Origin: Breviolum minutum Mf 1.05b.01
Lineage: Eukaryota; Sar; Dinophyceae; Suessiales; Symbiodiniaceae
Assembly: GCA_000507305.1 (NCBI GenBank)
Contig: DF240463.1
Location: 55,272 to 119,271, forward strand
Direction of reading: 5' to 3'
Length of the DNA stretch: 64,000 nt
Part shown: piece after piece, positions 12,798-23,842 of the stretch
Layout: every line of letters starts with the position of its first letter
Position numbering within the stretch: position 1 is the stretch's first letter
Notes under the pieces: generated by a model
Database searches by the model: none
What the model saw: only the letters and a program-made list of their open reading frames with translations
What the model was told of the DNA's origin: nothing
Position numbers and translations under genes: made by a program

Positions 12798-12897
12798 CCC
12801 TAAGGATCTTGGACCCTCCAATGGAAAGGTTTGAACCTGTATAGCAGGGGTAATGTCCTCAAAATAGCCAGGTTTGAGGGTCCAATGATCCTTAGGG
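12798..12897. repeat. Family E foldback (CCCTAAGGATC)
   Basis: ccctaaggatcttggaccct ... gaggg tccaatgatccttaggg, about 100 bp. Confidence 0.75.
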
Positions 12898-13159
12898 TTA
12901 CACAATAATCTTAAAAAAGCTTACATGGAAGCTGAAATTGTCTCCATACAAAAACAATCTCACCTTCTATTCTAAACAATACACAGCAATTGGGTGAGTT
13001 CTATCTTAGTGTTCCCTCTCTATTTACTCTATTTGTTTTAGTTGAAAATCCATGAAAATCCCAAAGCCCCTCACGAGTTTTTGGCCAAAAAAACACAACT
13101 CCGAGTGACAGGAAAGAGTGAAGTGAAAGCAACCAAGCCAAGACCCGAAAATGCAATTC

Positions 13160-13262
13160 CAGGGATTCCAGTTTCCTCCTGATCCATTTTTCCGTAACGT
13201 TTGAGTCGATGGTCGGAGTTCATGGAGTCCCAGAATTTTCGGATTGTTTCTGTATCTAGACT
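13160..13262 (-). CDS. Candidate exon
   Basis: SLDTETIRKFWDSMNSDHRL then KRYGKMDQEETGIP is a well-formed helical segment after gcccaatgtgaag. The end at a GA donor is a guess; a second frame is also open. Confidence 0.45.
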
Positions 13263-14336
13263 CTTCACATTGGGCAACAATTCGGAGCTTTTCATCTATA
13301 AGTATATTATAGCCTGCATCAAGTAAAACATAAATATATCTATATATTATCATATCTATATATACGTAGTGTACATAAAATACAAATATGATATCCTTAC
13401 AATTTGATGCATATACTTTGCAATTTGATTCGATCATGAAAAGAAACCCCTCCCTGTCAAAACAGTTGAGATCATTCGTTGCTGAAAAACATCGAAAATC
13501 AAAGGCACACGGCGACATCAACACTTTCACCTGCACCACCTGACTTGTATGAAACCCTAAAAAATGATGGGATATTCGATATTTGCCATATCGGGTGCAG
13601 GATTTTTTTTCCATCAACAGTATTTCCTCCACAAACTCGAGTTGTTGTTTTACATCCACTTTAAACTACCTATCAAATGGTTAGCCGGATGTTGTCCATC
13701 AACAGTAGTTGATTAATGATTTTTCGTTGGTAATGGTTCGATGATGATTTACACATAAAAAAACACTCTTAATGATCCAGTGTCCAAACTGCATCCAAAA
13801 TTGTTATATTGATACAATGCGTATCATCTTATAATGAAGTTTGCTGCCTGGCCCATGCGCCAAGCTTGAGCGTTCGCAACAAAAAAACAACAACCGCAAG
13901 TTTCGCAAAAGGCTTCACGAAACGAAACGAAACAAAACCAACCAACCCTTGCAACTTGGCACCTCATCAGAAACTTGGGATCGAGGAGAGGCCATACCAA
14001 GACCGAGACTAAGTAAAATGGGTGAGGTCAAAGGGCCTCACCAGGACCAATGCTGGTTGTGAGTGGGGGGAACCGGGTGGGAGAGGTGAAGTTGGAGGAC
14101 AGGACGGATACGTGGTTAATAAGCATGGTCATGGTGAGTATATGTATGCTAAGTAGAGTTGTTCTGCTTCCAAATGCCATTTTTATGGCTCATAAATGGG
14201 GGTGATCCTACTTACTAACTGGGATTATCCATCCTCCCAAGAAGATCATGCCCGACTCGCTTTTTGCCAAACATGGATGTCCGTGTTTCATGCTTAAAAA
14301 TACAGGTTGCATTGCTGTTGAACAAAAGAACAACTA

Positions 14337-14447
14337 CCCTAAGGATCATTGAACCCTCAAAACTGGCGTGAATTTTGAGGACCTAAACACCGCTGCGAAA
14401 AACGGGTTCATTCACCCTTCCATTGGAGGGTCCATTGGATCCTTGGG
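14337..14447. repeat. Family E foldback
   Basis: ccctaaggatcattgaaccc with inner tgcgaaaaacgggttcat and right end ggatccttgggg. Confidence 0.7.
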
Positions 14448-15156
14448 GAAGAACAACAAAGACAAAGACAACAACGAAGGCCCAGAAGGCCTGGGATGTT
14501 CTTTGATTTTTTGTTCAAATGCAACCTCCCAAAATGCCTAGGAGTTGAATCAATATACTTCCCCCACTGGAAAAAAATGGCCCAAGATGAGTCCATATAA
14601 ACCAATTCTGATAATTCTGTATGATATACATAAATATATATATACAATATATTTATGATTATTTATGTAGACTTTCCGCATCATCATCGTGCCAGCTTCA
14701 TTTTTGCAGATAAAGTGGATATCAACAGCAACCAAAAAAAATTATCTCTGGACCCTGAAAAAAGCTTAGGGCTTGAAGAACCTGGTGGATGGTACGGCCT
14801 GCTGTTGCATCTTGAATGTTCGTCCTGTTTTCCCGAGGTTTCAGAAAACCCATGTTCCAATTTGATGCTATAAATCAGGATATCAGCAAACGTGGCACGG
14901 TATTTTACCCACGGGATTTGAGAAAAAACCCACCTCAGTTCGATCAAATCATCATCCCAGCTAGTAAGTTAGTTAGGATCACCCCCATTTACAAGCCATG
15001 AAACGGCCATTTGGGAAGGGGACGGGAACCCTACCTTGTGGGAACAACCCTATGGTTATTAACCACGTATCCGTCCTGGGATGATATCCTCCAAGCCTGC
15101 GGTTACTGCTGCACAATCCCAGGCTAATCCCACAGCAGAATACATAGAGCCACCAC

Positions 15157-15212
15157 CATTTCCCTCAGCTGTTGAAACCCGAAACGGTGATGTGATGATG
15201 CCGGAAGGCCTA
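15157..15212 (-). CDS. Candidate exon
   Basis: TA completes Val after a good acceptor (aaaaacccttacag), then GLPASSHHRFGFQQLREM to ATG/GTGGTG. The phase agrees with the 17.3 kb exon. A longer unspliced frame covering 15059-15350 (containing RVSTAEGNGGGSMYSAVG) is the competing call. Confidence 0.48.
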
Positions 15213-16978
15213 CTGTAAGGGTTTTTGTCGCCAGGATATACATATGGCCGATGTTTGAAAGTTTTATTCATCGCGAGTTTGTCCCTTAATGATACGCTAA
15301 TAAGGATGCCAATGATACTTAATAACTCCTGGGAACGATCATATATTAATCCCTCCAAAAAGGCACTTTGGAGTCGATGATTTTCCGAACTTCCCCAAGG
15401 TGGGATACGTTAGTTTACCAGAGGGTAATAACTCCTTAATGAGTCAGGCCTTCTTTCCTGGTTGGAGGAAGCATTGGGGGGGTACCCTTAGATTCTCAAT
15501 GTTCATGAGCCTCGAGAGGAGCTTGCTTCAAAGGTATCTTTTGCAGGAAAAAAACGCGAGGAATTACTTGGATCGAGTATCCATAATCAAACCAAACCTA
15601 GAATTACTGCTTAGTCTTGGTGTGGGATTACTTAAAGATATAATCTTTTCGGGTCTTGAAACATCGAAGAAAAAAAAAACATCTCCAGGATATCATGGAT
15701 ACAAGTTGGATCGACCATCCCTCCCAAATGCCAGGATGCTGTCAAAAGTGGCATCCAGGAGGTTTAGGGACCCGGGATTCCTGGTAACCAAAAAACTCTG
15801 ATCATCCTGGTGGTGATGAGGTTTAGCATCCTGGGGGGGGGGGAAAACGGTAGATCCAAGGGATTACGGATCCTCAGCCAATGGACCCCACTGTGTTCAA
15901 GGCAACTTTCTTGGGGATGCCATTTTTACTCTGACTATCCAAGACCAAAAGTGAACAAAGACCTTCGTGACCATTGCCTCAGTGGGACCTCAAAATCGAC
16001 CTAGCCTATGACAAACTCTTTGGTTAAATTTTGACTTTTGTCTGAACCAAAAAAAAACGTCAACAGGTACATTGAAAAAAACGCAGAAACCCCAGGTGAT
16101 TCAAGCCATGACCTGTTCTGGACCTGTTTATCCCTTAGTTGCAGGTCACCTAACCTTTCCAAAAGGTCACGTAGTTTTCACCAGCCCAACAAGGTCACCA
16201 ACTTTCTCGCAGTTGGTTGCAGTCGAGTTGCAGCAGCGGTTGTCCTTGGCAGGTTGCAAAGTACAGGTTGTGGCTGGTTTACATCAGGGGATAGTTGAAA
16301 GTGCACCTACTTGTATAGCGGGTGTTTATGGTTTGTAATCCCCAAGAATCCCTAAAGAACACAACAAATACGATGGGTACACGTACGTTAGGGGCCCCCA
16401 CCCAATTGTTGCTTAATTACAGGATTGAGGCAAAGGTCGAATAGATACGGTATGTGCCAGGGTCCATCAACTCCTCATGTTGGGGATAAACTCATCCCAC
16501 CTTTCATAGGAAGCCTTATAATGGGTCCTACTATTGGGTTGCTGAGTTTATCCCCTGGGAGTTTAGACCCTAGCACATATATTGCGGAATATTCCAAAAT
16601 GGTGGTACACCAAAGGACTAAACATGGTGAACCCCTAGTTACTAGCTATGTTCCATTTATGATTCTTTAGGCTTTAGGGGGTATCCTTTCTGGTCATTTA
16701 GAGGACCATTGTTTACCATTGTTTAAAATAGCCCCCCAAATGGGTGGTGAAATTCATCTTACTACGTAATCTCCTTGACCCCAAGCCAAATGATCCCTTC
16801 AGAATGATCCCCATTTTTTCACTTGGAGGTCAATGTCATGAGAAATGAGATGTCCACGACAAATGCTACCCCTTTCCTCTACCCCATCTAACCCTAGGAG
16901 CGGCGAGCCGTGCTGCTGGTGTAATCATGTACTACTGTACTAAATAGCTGGTTTCAAAAAAGAAAAGGTTGAAGACCC

Positions 16979-17066
16979 AAAGGATCCATGGGACTGGTAC
17001 ATGTACACCTACGTTTACCATAAAATCAACCATTCATGTAGGTAAATATACCAGTCGCATGGATAT
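16979..17066. repeat. Family C palindrome
   Basis: aaaggatccatgggactggt paired with accagtcgcatggatatgtc. Confidence 0.7.
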
Positions 17067-17284
17067 GTCATGGGAATACAGCACCAACATTTTGAATCTG
17101 AAACTGATGGCTGCTTTCAACTCGCCGTGTTGAGCCAATGTTCAAAGTATTCAATGATCCCATGGGGGAACTTTGATCGAATCAACGTCTCACGTTGTCC
17201 TAAAAGGTTCGTCTCAACATTTACTGGTACATCACAAAACCCAGTGTTGGATCTACACGTAAATCATCATGAATCAGCTTCTAC

Positions 17285-17399
17285 CTGGCAATTCTTTGTG
17301 ACCTCTATGGGATGATGATTTCAGTGACCCTTTCAAAGGTTGTAAACGAGACCTCCAACGATCGGGGATCGTTCGTTGGGTCACGAATTGAATCAGTTT
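17285..17399 (-). CDS. Basic exon
   Basis: KLIQFVTQRTIPDRWRSRLQ and PLKGSLKSSSHRGHKELP plus G, with acceptor ttaactctgccttacag and donor TTGCCAG/GTAGAAG. It has 38 codons, phase 0 to 1. It is strongly basic. A plus-strand reading also has an AG and a GTAAGG, so strand rests on context. Confidence 0.58.
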
Positions 17400-17448
17400 C
17401 TGTAAGGCAGAGTTAAGACCCTCTTTTAGGCACACCAATTTTCTATAT

Positions 17449-17552
17449 AGGTGTTTCCTTAAATGGTGGTACCCAACAACCATGGGTTTTCCTACTAAAA
17501 ATGATCTTTTTGGGGTGTTTGGGGGGTATCACCATTTAAGGAAACACCCATA
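17449..17552. repeat. Family J foldback
   Basis: ggtgtttccttaaatggtgg and its inverted partner ccatttaaggaaacaccc. A second copy at 50586-50712. Confidence 0.7.
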
Positions 17553-17833
17553 TCTGTTCTGAAACATGTGGGAAGAGTGGGGTCCTCCAATAAAAATCCC
17601 AGTTTATGCAAATGGGTTTTGTTTTTCCATGGTGATTTAGCCTTAACAGGGTAGAATAGTCTTATATCAAGAATAATGTAAACATGATGTAGTGGACTCA
17701 TGGAATGCAATTGAACCCCTATTGAACTTGGTACTATTTGGTCTTCATTTACAAACAAGATACACCACTAAAGTAACCACGAGGACGATCATCAGCCATC
17801 TCTTGGTGCTGCGCTTCAAAAGCAGCCGAGTAC

Positions 17834-17879
17834 CTTGACCCACCGCTCACAATAATGATACTGACCAATAGGCATGTGT
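17834..17879 (-). CDS. Exon
   Basis: One base completes Ile, then HMPIGQYHYCERWVK, ending at a near-consensus donor GTCAAG/GTACTC. The acceptor is gagaaatacag. The alternative reading of this region is a final exon ending in a hydrophobic tail (KRWLMIVLVVTLVVYLVCK) and a stop at 17745. Confidence 0.5.
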
Positions 17880-18394
17880 CTGTATTTCTCAGCATGTTAC
17901 CAAGTTGCTATCAATCTCCCAGTTTGGCGCGAAAAAACAATTTCGCGAAAAAAAAAACTCACTCAAGTTGATCATGACCATCAAAAGGGAAGGTTGAACT
18001 AACCACAAAAAAATGATGTACAATCACTAGTTGGTGGCTTCAACCTGATTGAAAAATGCGGTAAATCCTTTTCTTTTGAGAAACATGGGGGATCATTTAG
18101 TTGGTGGTTTCGATTCAACCCGTTCGAAAAATATTACTCGAATTGGATCATTTCCCCAGGGATCGGGGTGAAAAGAAGAAAGAAATGTTTAAAGTTTGGC
18201 GCTTGAATTGACCTGCCTGACGTACCATCTCTTTTTTGGTGGAATTTCCTCAGGGACCTTTTCTTAAACCACGAAAAAAAAAACGGCTGGATACCTTTCC
18301 ATGAAATGCTGCTTGTTTAAGAAGGATTCTTGTAATTGTAATGGTTTAGTTTATTATATATAATCCCCACACAACATCTCATAACTGGGTAGTA

Positions 18395-18488
18395 TACCCT
18401 CCAGGGAATTAACATATCCCACCTTGGGAAAAGGAAAATCATCTTCAAAATGCCATTTTTGCGGGATATGTTAGTTCCCTGGAGGGTA
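18395..18488. mobile_element. Family B element, intact relative of the nested host
   Basis: Ends taccctccagggaattaaca and gttagttccctggagggta. Provides the uninterrupted sequence for comparison with 20371-20578. It interrupts a family G repeat. Confidence 0.75.
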
Positions 18489-18569
18489 ATCCCCTATACC
18501 CTAAACAACCATGCTTTGTTCATTGCTCATTAGTTAGTTAAATCATCGCCCAAGATACATCCCAGGACC

Positions 18570-18672
18570 GCGGCAACAGCCAAGGCAAGACTGATTGCAA
18601 GTAGCATGGGAATGGGCTCCCTTATCATGACCCAAATAAGCCTCAGTAAAATCGAGAAATAACGAATCCTCA
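18570..18672 (-). CDS. Cys/His-rich exon
   Basis: GT completes Gly, then EDSLFLDFTEAYLGHDKGAH and SHATCNQSCLGCCRG. The acceptor ttctcttttcctttag is strong. The CxxxCxxCC plus His residues could bind metal. The 3' end is uncertain: GT donors occur at CCGCG/GTCC and GGGAT/GTAT. A strongly hydrophobic frame over the same bases is out of phase. Confidence 0.6.
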
Positions 18673-18775
18673 CCTAAAGGAAAAGAGAACAAAGTTGAGT
18701 TACATCATTGATGGGTTCATTAAGTGGTGTCTTGATACTTTGTGGTGTATATATGTATATATATATATACATATA

Positions 18776-18867
18776 CCATGGGAACCCACAACCTTCATTT
18801 TTAGGGGTTATAACCCATATTTTGGGGGTGTAAACCTTCGTCTTTCATGGTTTTGGGGTCCAAGGGT
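18776..18867. repeat. Family F repeat
   Basis: catgggaacccacaaccttc ... ggttataacccatattttgg ... ttttggggtccaagggta. Other copies: 21523-21636, 49918-50016, 53768-53862. Confidence 0.65.
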
Positions 18868-19178
18868 ATATGGTATACTGCCCTTGAACAACATGTACTA
18901 TTTACGGAAATAATTTTGGAACAAAAAATGTAAACCCCTGTGTCTAGGTTTCACGCCTATTGCGTATCTTGTAACCACGAAAAAAACCCTCCGATCCTTT
19001 CCATTGAATCCTGGTTGGTTAATAGGGATCCTTATAATGGCTTATCATAATCCCGTCCCATATATAACTGGGTAGTTTTTCATCCCCTATATACCCTCAA
19101 CAACCAGGTTTTTTGTTGCTCAATTGAACCCCGATGTTTGGGTTTCACACAGAACCCTGCAAGTAGACAACTAAACGC

Positions 19179-19255
19179 CTTTGTTGTTGGAAAAATCCAC
19201 TGGCCAATGTAAAGCATCATATACCACGCAAAGCATACAGTCTTGATAGGAAGCC
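19179..19255 (-). CDS. Exon, unrecognised
   Basis: ASYQDCMLCVVYDALHWPVD then FSNNK plus G, with acceptor ttttttgggggaag and a GC donor (AACAAAG/GCGTTT) just before an in-frame stop. The phase is coherent with both neighbours. A membrane-like reading in another frame is a decoy. Confidence 0.65.
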
Positions 19256-19424
19256 CTTCCCCCAAAAAAAACAAACAGAATATATTGCAAACTGTTGGAT
19301 GGAGAGGTTCCGATGATTTCCAATGTATACCTACCAAAAGCATTCCAAAAGGTGGGATTGTTGCAGCCTCTTCCGAGATAAATCATTAAGCGCATGCAGG
19401 AAATTACATACACATACCGCATAC

Positions 19425-19538
19425 CTGTTGATGGTTCAGAAATCCGGCGAACCACCTGGGATGTATAAAAACCCTGTAAATAATGGGATATTTCAATCTA
19501 CCAGAATCAACCGGTTGGCCGGAGGTTCTTCCGTCAGA
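19425..19538. mobile_element. Family A element, right end decayed
   Basis: The left end ctgttgatggttcagaaatc and the core ccctgtaaataatggga are intact; the right end has diverged (ttcttccgtcag). Confidence 0.6.
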
Positions 19539-19673
19539 TGATTTTGGGCACGTCTCAAGATGAAGTTCCTCCAACAGATCCTCAAGAATTGAACAAGAAC
19601 TCAATTAAAAAAAATAATCGGCCACAAAAAATCTTGAGACCCACCCATTTTGGGGAGACAATGCGAGCAGTAC

Positions 19674-19704
19674 ATCTCGGATGGAAACTTTTGACGTAAC
19701 GCAG
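19674..19704 (-). CDS. Short exon
   Basis: CT completes Ala, then ALRQKFPSE (first Ala from the split codon) and AT. The acceptor tgtattttttccag is strong; the donor GAGAT/GTACTG is GT. The leftover AT plus G of the next exon gives Met. Confidence 0.55.
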
Positions 19705-19972
19705 CTGGAAAAAATACAGACGAACGATTCCAGACCTATTTGAGGATTCAAAGTAGAAATTAGAAAAACAAGTGAGTAATGAAAAAAATCTTGTTCTTTA
19801 GGGTCTATGGGGGATTATACTATATTATATACCCAATTATGTGGGAATTATAGTAAACCATCATAAGGGTCCCTATTAAACAACCAGAATAATGGAAACT
19901 AAGAGGCCATTTTTCGTGGCTCAAGAAGATTCTGGATGTTCTGACCGACTCCTTTTGGATTTTACATGTTAC

Positions 19973-20018
19973 CATTCCAGAACTTGCAGATCTTGCTGAA
20001 TGATTCATTCACAAACTT
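19973..20018 (-). CDS. Exon with consensus splice sites
   Basis: KFVNESFSKICKFWN plus G lies between tgcctttgcccttgcag and TGGAATG/GTAACA, both close to consensus. Only one frame is free of stops. Confidence 0.68.
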
Positions 20019-20123
20019 CTGCAAGGGCAAAGGCATTATTGTACCCAACCCACAGCAAATCCCAAGTTCCAAATGTGGAGTTGTGAAATTCAAATTAGTT
20101 AGTGTACATTCAGAGACATTCCA

Positions 20124-20222
20124 CTGGTTGGTGGTTTCAACCCACTTGAAAAATATTAGTCAACATGGGAATCTTCCCCAAATAGGGGTGAAAATAAAAA
20201 ATATTTCAAACCACCACCTAGT
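20124..20222. repeat. Family D foldback
   Basis: tggttggtggtttcaaccca ... caaaccaccacctag; core atcttccccaaataggggtg. Confidence 0.7.
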
Positions 20223-20253
20223 CCACAACTTTATTGCTTTCCTTTTTAGGTGC

Positions 20254-20346
20254 CTGGGTCTGAATCTGGTTGGAATTTTCCCAAAACAAGCCATGCTGCG
20301 GGAAATTCCTGTAGTTGACAAAGGTGAAGGCGGCTTCCAACAGAAT
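20254..20346 (-). CDS. Exon, unrecognised
   Basis: AT completes Asp, then SVGSRLHLCQLQEFPAAWLV and LGKFQPDSDP plus G. The acceptor is atcttcgcaccgag and the donor GACCCAG/GCACCT (GC); a GA donor 7 nt earlier would suit the next exon better. A plus-strand reading also has apparent splice sites but breaks the chain. Confidence 0.6.
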
Positions 20347-20370
20347 CTCGGTGCGAAGATACAACGAGAT

Positions 20371-20578
20371 ACACTCCAGGGAACTAACATACTGTTGATG
20401 ATTCAGAAATCCCGAACCACTTGGGGTTGGTAGCTTATCCCATTACTTACAGGGTTTTGTAATGTTTTATACATCCCAGGTGGTGCAGGATTTCTTACAT
20501 CAACAGTATCCCACCTTAGGAAAAAGCTGGAAATCATCTAAATCGGATATATCAGGATCTGGTAGTTCCCAGGAGGGC
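20371..20578. mobile_element. Family B element interrupted by family A
   Basis: acactccagggaactaaca at the left and ggtagttcccaggagggc at the right are the two ends; the family A copy at 20392-20506 splits it at TA. Confidence 0.8.
20392..20506. mobile_element. Family A element nested in a family B element
   Basis: The ends ctgttgatgattcag and ttacatcaacag are bounded by TA. Flanks (gaactaaca-TA / TA-tcccacctt) are the two halves of a family B copy whose intact relative at 18.4 kb reads gaattaacatatcccacctt. Confidence 0.85.
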
Positions 20579-20663
20579 ACTCATTGTCAAAAGATGTCGA
20601 AAGGTTATGTTTGTAAATCGTTGGCCAAAAAAAATAAAGCTAAGAGACCCCAATCCCGCGTAC

Positions 20664-20704
20664 CTTCTTGTAGAGGAATATGCCCAGGAGGACAAGTTTC
20701 AAAA
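20664..20704 (-). CDS. Short exon
   Basis: One base completes Ser, then FETCPPGHIPLQE plus G, ending at CAAGAAG/GTACGC. The acceptor is agttctatttag. A hydrophobic reading of the same bases (LKLVLLGIFLYKK) would be out of phase with the next exon and is rejected. Confidence 0.6.
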
Positions 20705-20940
20705 CTAAATAGAACTAAATATACTTACTGTAATTATAAAAACTAATTCTACTTGGTGGCTTTACCTATTTATACTTGGCAGCTCGCGGTAGTTAGTAAC
20801 TAAAGTTTGGTTATAACCAAAACTAACCTCATTACACTTACTAACTAGTTACCAACTACCATGATCCACCAAATATCTATACATGTTATCTCTATGCATG
20901 GACTTTGTCTAAAATTCATTACACTGTCATGTCAACTCAC

Positions 20941-20981
20941 CTTTTGCCAGCCCTCTTTTCCTGCATCAGTCCCCATACCAC
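20941..20981 (-). CDS. Short exon with strong splice sites
   Basis: VVWGLMQEKRAGK plus AG lies between a strong acceptor (ttttctgtttctcag) and donor GCAAAAG/GTGAG. The leftover AG joins T of the next exon to give Ser. Confidence 0.65.
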
Positions 20982-22119
20982 CTGAGAAACAGAAAACACC
21001 ATGGAATTTGTGGTTATGTAGCACCTATACTTGACCAAAAAGGGGTACGTACCAGAGGGGTCTCTTACCTAAATAAATGGTTAGCCGCCCCAATGCGTGT
21101 CTCTAACAGAATGCTACACCGACCCACCTCTGGATTTGGTCATGCTGAAAAAACAGGACATTTTTCAGTGATACTAACGTACCCAGAAATAACAAGCACA
21201 TATTCACATCAAATCACAATACCTACGTAATGTTCCGGGTGACCTCCAACATACGCCAGTTGAAAGTCGTGAAATCTTGAGGTTGAGAATTTGGCCGTTT
21301 TGCCTAAAAATCATGCCTTAAAAAATGATTAAAAAACACCTCTCTGTCCAGTCATTCCTGGCATCTAACGGCATCTAATCGACAATCTAAAAAAGAATGG
21401 GCCTTCTGAGGCTCCAAGGCATTCTTCACATAAAGAATCCCCGTTTTGAAAAAGGGAAAACGTGACAGATTTTCCTTTGCATGTATAGGTCACATTCACA
21501 CAACATGCTAGGTTAATGACTACCCGGCACCCCAAAACCATGAAAAATGAAGGTTTTAAACCCCCGAAAAATGAAGGTTTTAAACCCCCAAGATATGGGT
21601 TAGAAGCCCTAAAAATGAAGGTTGTGGGTTCCCATGGTGTATTAGATTTCAAAATAGTGGTACATCAAAAAGCCGATAGGACTCCGGAGTAATGACATAA
21701 AACCTGTACACGTTACTGGGAGGACGAACTGTACCACTACTTGGAGGATCATCCCAGGACTTGTAAGCGTTTAATAACCATTTGGTGATCGCAAGTCCCC
21801 TAGCTGGAAAAGTTCCAGTTCCAAATGGCCTAAATGGTTTGTTCATGAATGAGGGCTAATTTGAAAATTCAATTAAAGATTAGATTCCAACCAAATATAT
21901 GTTTTTTTTTTGGGGGGGGGGGCAAAATTTCATCACAATTTCCCTTCAATCGTGGAGTGATTCTCGATTTGGATGATTCTCTGAATTGAATAATGAAAAA
22001 AATTTCGTTGTTTAGGGTATATAGTGGATTATACTACCCAGTTATATAGGGATGATAAATCATCACAAGGATCCCTATTGAACAACCAGGATTCAACGGA
22101 TGATCCTCCAAGTACCCGA

Positions 22120-22215
22120 GGTAAACACTCAAGGTATCCATCCTGCCCACCCGTTTCGACCCAAGGGACTGCCAGCGCCGGCTCCCCCATGTTGCACAAG
22201 AACTCAGCACTACTG
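22120..22215 (-). CDS. Candidate exon
   Basis: After acceptor gtataccttgccag (or gtgctgag) the frame FLCNMGEPALAVPWVETGG then QDGYLECLPR is open and has a soluble-protein look. The GC content is above its surroundings. The end is not fixed. Confidence 0.42.
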
Positions 22216-22242
22216 GCAAGGTATACAATGGCAAAAAGAAAT

Positions 22243-22288
<46 letters not shown>
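22243..22288. repeat. (ACA)n microsatellite
   Basis: About 15 perfect ACA units in the intron beside the candidate exon at 22.1-22.2 kb. Confidence 0.95.
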
Positions 22289-22479
22289 AGAGTCTTTTGA
22301 TTCCCAGAGTGCCATTTTTTGGTTTCTAAGAGGCTTTCTAATTATCATGTATGATGAATGTCCTCCTTTTGGAGAGATGTACGGCAACAAGAAGAACCGC
22401 ACCAAAAACATCTCCCGTACATCGAATATATATTTTTGACTCCCTTCAAAGGTCGACTCTGTCCAAGTTAGTTCCAGCT

Positions 22480-22530
22480 GCTTGTTTCTTTCCAAGGAAC
22501 TGCCAAAGTGAAGATGGACAAATTTGCCAC
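22480..22530 (-). CDS. Candidate exon
   Basis: A good acceptor (ccatcttcactttggcag) is followed in phase with the preceding exon by FLGKKQAAGTNLDR and a GT donor (GTCGAC). Another frame (LERNKQLELTWTESTFEGS) is open much further, so frame and end are uncertain. Confidence 0.42.
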
Positions 22531-23300
22531 CTGCCCGTGTTCTTTTTGGGTGTTTCTGGTTGTTATATAAGTTGAGGAATTGTTGGTCGACTCCAATGAT
22601 CATCTCCCAACAAAAATCATCTTTGAAATTGCTCAAAAACACAATTCCCCCAAATCAATCCTGAACGGATTCTGTGAGAAGGTTGATCTGCCAACCAAAA
22701 ATCCACCCCAAAAATGACTTGGTAGCCTGGTAGCCGTTGAAGGGTGGGGGGGGGTTGTTGCCCTAGTCAACTGGAATACAAAAAAAAACAAATACCCAGG
22801 AGTCACGACCAGGACCGGGATTCCGCTGGAGGGCTTATCTGATTCAAAGAAATTTTCATATTCACCATCCAAAAAACTACTTATAGCCAGATTTGTATGC
22901 CCATACATCTTCCAACCAATGTTTTTGTGGTTGGGTACCAAATCAAAAAAAAACAAAAACAAAAACAAACTCTACACCCCTGAAGATTAACATATAGAAC
23001 CTGAAAAATGCTGGTTTGGTTCAGATGCTGTTCCTTTTCATTTCGGGGGCCGTATTCTGAGGTGAACCAGCCGTTCATCTTCCGGGGTGTTTTCCACCAC
23101 TTTTGGAAGATGATGTGCTTTTTTTTCCGGTGCGTTTTTCATCTTCCATTAACATAGAACCTGAAACTGATGCTTTGGTTCAAATGATGTTTCTTTTTCC
23201 AGGGGGCCCGTATTCTCAAGTTCCACAAAACCGCCCCTTAAATCTTCCCGGGTGTTATTTTACCCAAACAAAAAAAACAACACATCTTCCGGCGCCGAAC

Positions 23301-23390
23301 CTTGGGTTTCTCCAGCAAAGCTTTCCCCAATTCTTCCCCCAAGTGATTCAAACCACGCACGCCGATGTTGAACAAACTCAAGCCAAAGAC
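23301..23390 (-). CDS. Exon, unrecognised
   Basis: It has 30 codons, phase 0 at both ends: VFGLSLFNIGVRGLNHLGEE then LGKALLEKPK. The acceptor is ctttgcctcggag and the donor CCCAAG/GTTCGG. A plus-strand frame over the same bases is a shadow. Confidence 0.68.
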
Positions 23391-23589
23391 CTCCGAGGCA
23401 AAGGTTGGGTGGTCGTGGTGGGTTGGTTCCTTAAAGGGGGGTTTTGAAAAATTCCATAGGTTCACAAAAATATCCACACATCTTCCCTGTAAAGTTGGAT
23501 TCATTTAAGATTTATCTTTGGAAAAATGTTGTTTTGTTTTTGGGGGTCCTATTTTTTTGCATACTAAATAAGTACCATTGTTGAAAAGG

Positions 23590-23725
23590 ATGGGATTTGG
23601 GAATTTGAATCAACATTCTGGTAAACGAACAACACGCGAAGTAAAAAAATCCCGGCATCTTTCCTGGTACTCAAATCGGGGTGGATTTTCCAGCCACCTA
23701 TGTTTAACCGAAGTGCATGGCACTC
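23590..23725 (-). CDS. Candidate exon region, frame unsettled
   Basis: The minus frame containing LRLNIGGWKIHPDLSTRKD and a second frame are both open, and a plus frame is open as well. Composition is coding-like, but no clear splice pair was found. Confidence 0.3.
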
Positions 23726-23842
23726 CTTCCGTATAGCAATTCGCCCTTGAAAATGGGAGGCCGGATCCCAAAGGCAAAGAATCGGACCTTCCAACCATCA
23801 ATTTTCAGGTGCGAATTGCTAGCTTCGCAGAAGGTGTCACTA

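Noticed and set aside
20242-20327. Plus-strand exon with strong AG and GT signals (cctttttag / GACAAAG-GTGAAG)
   Set aside because: The minus reading fits the preceding exon in phase and is longer; plus signals are kept only as a caution.
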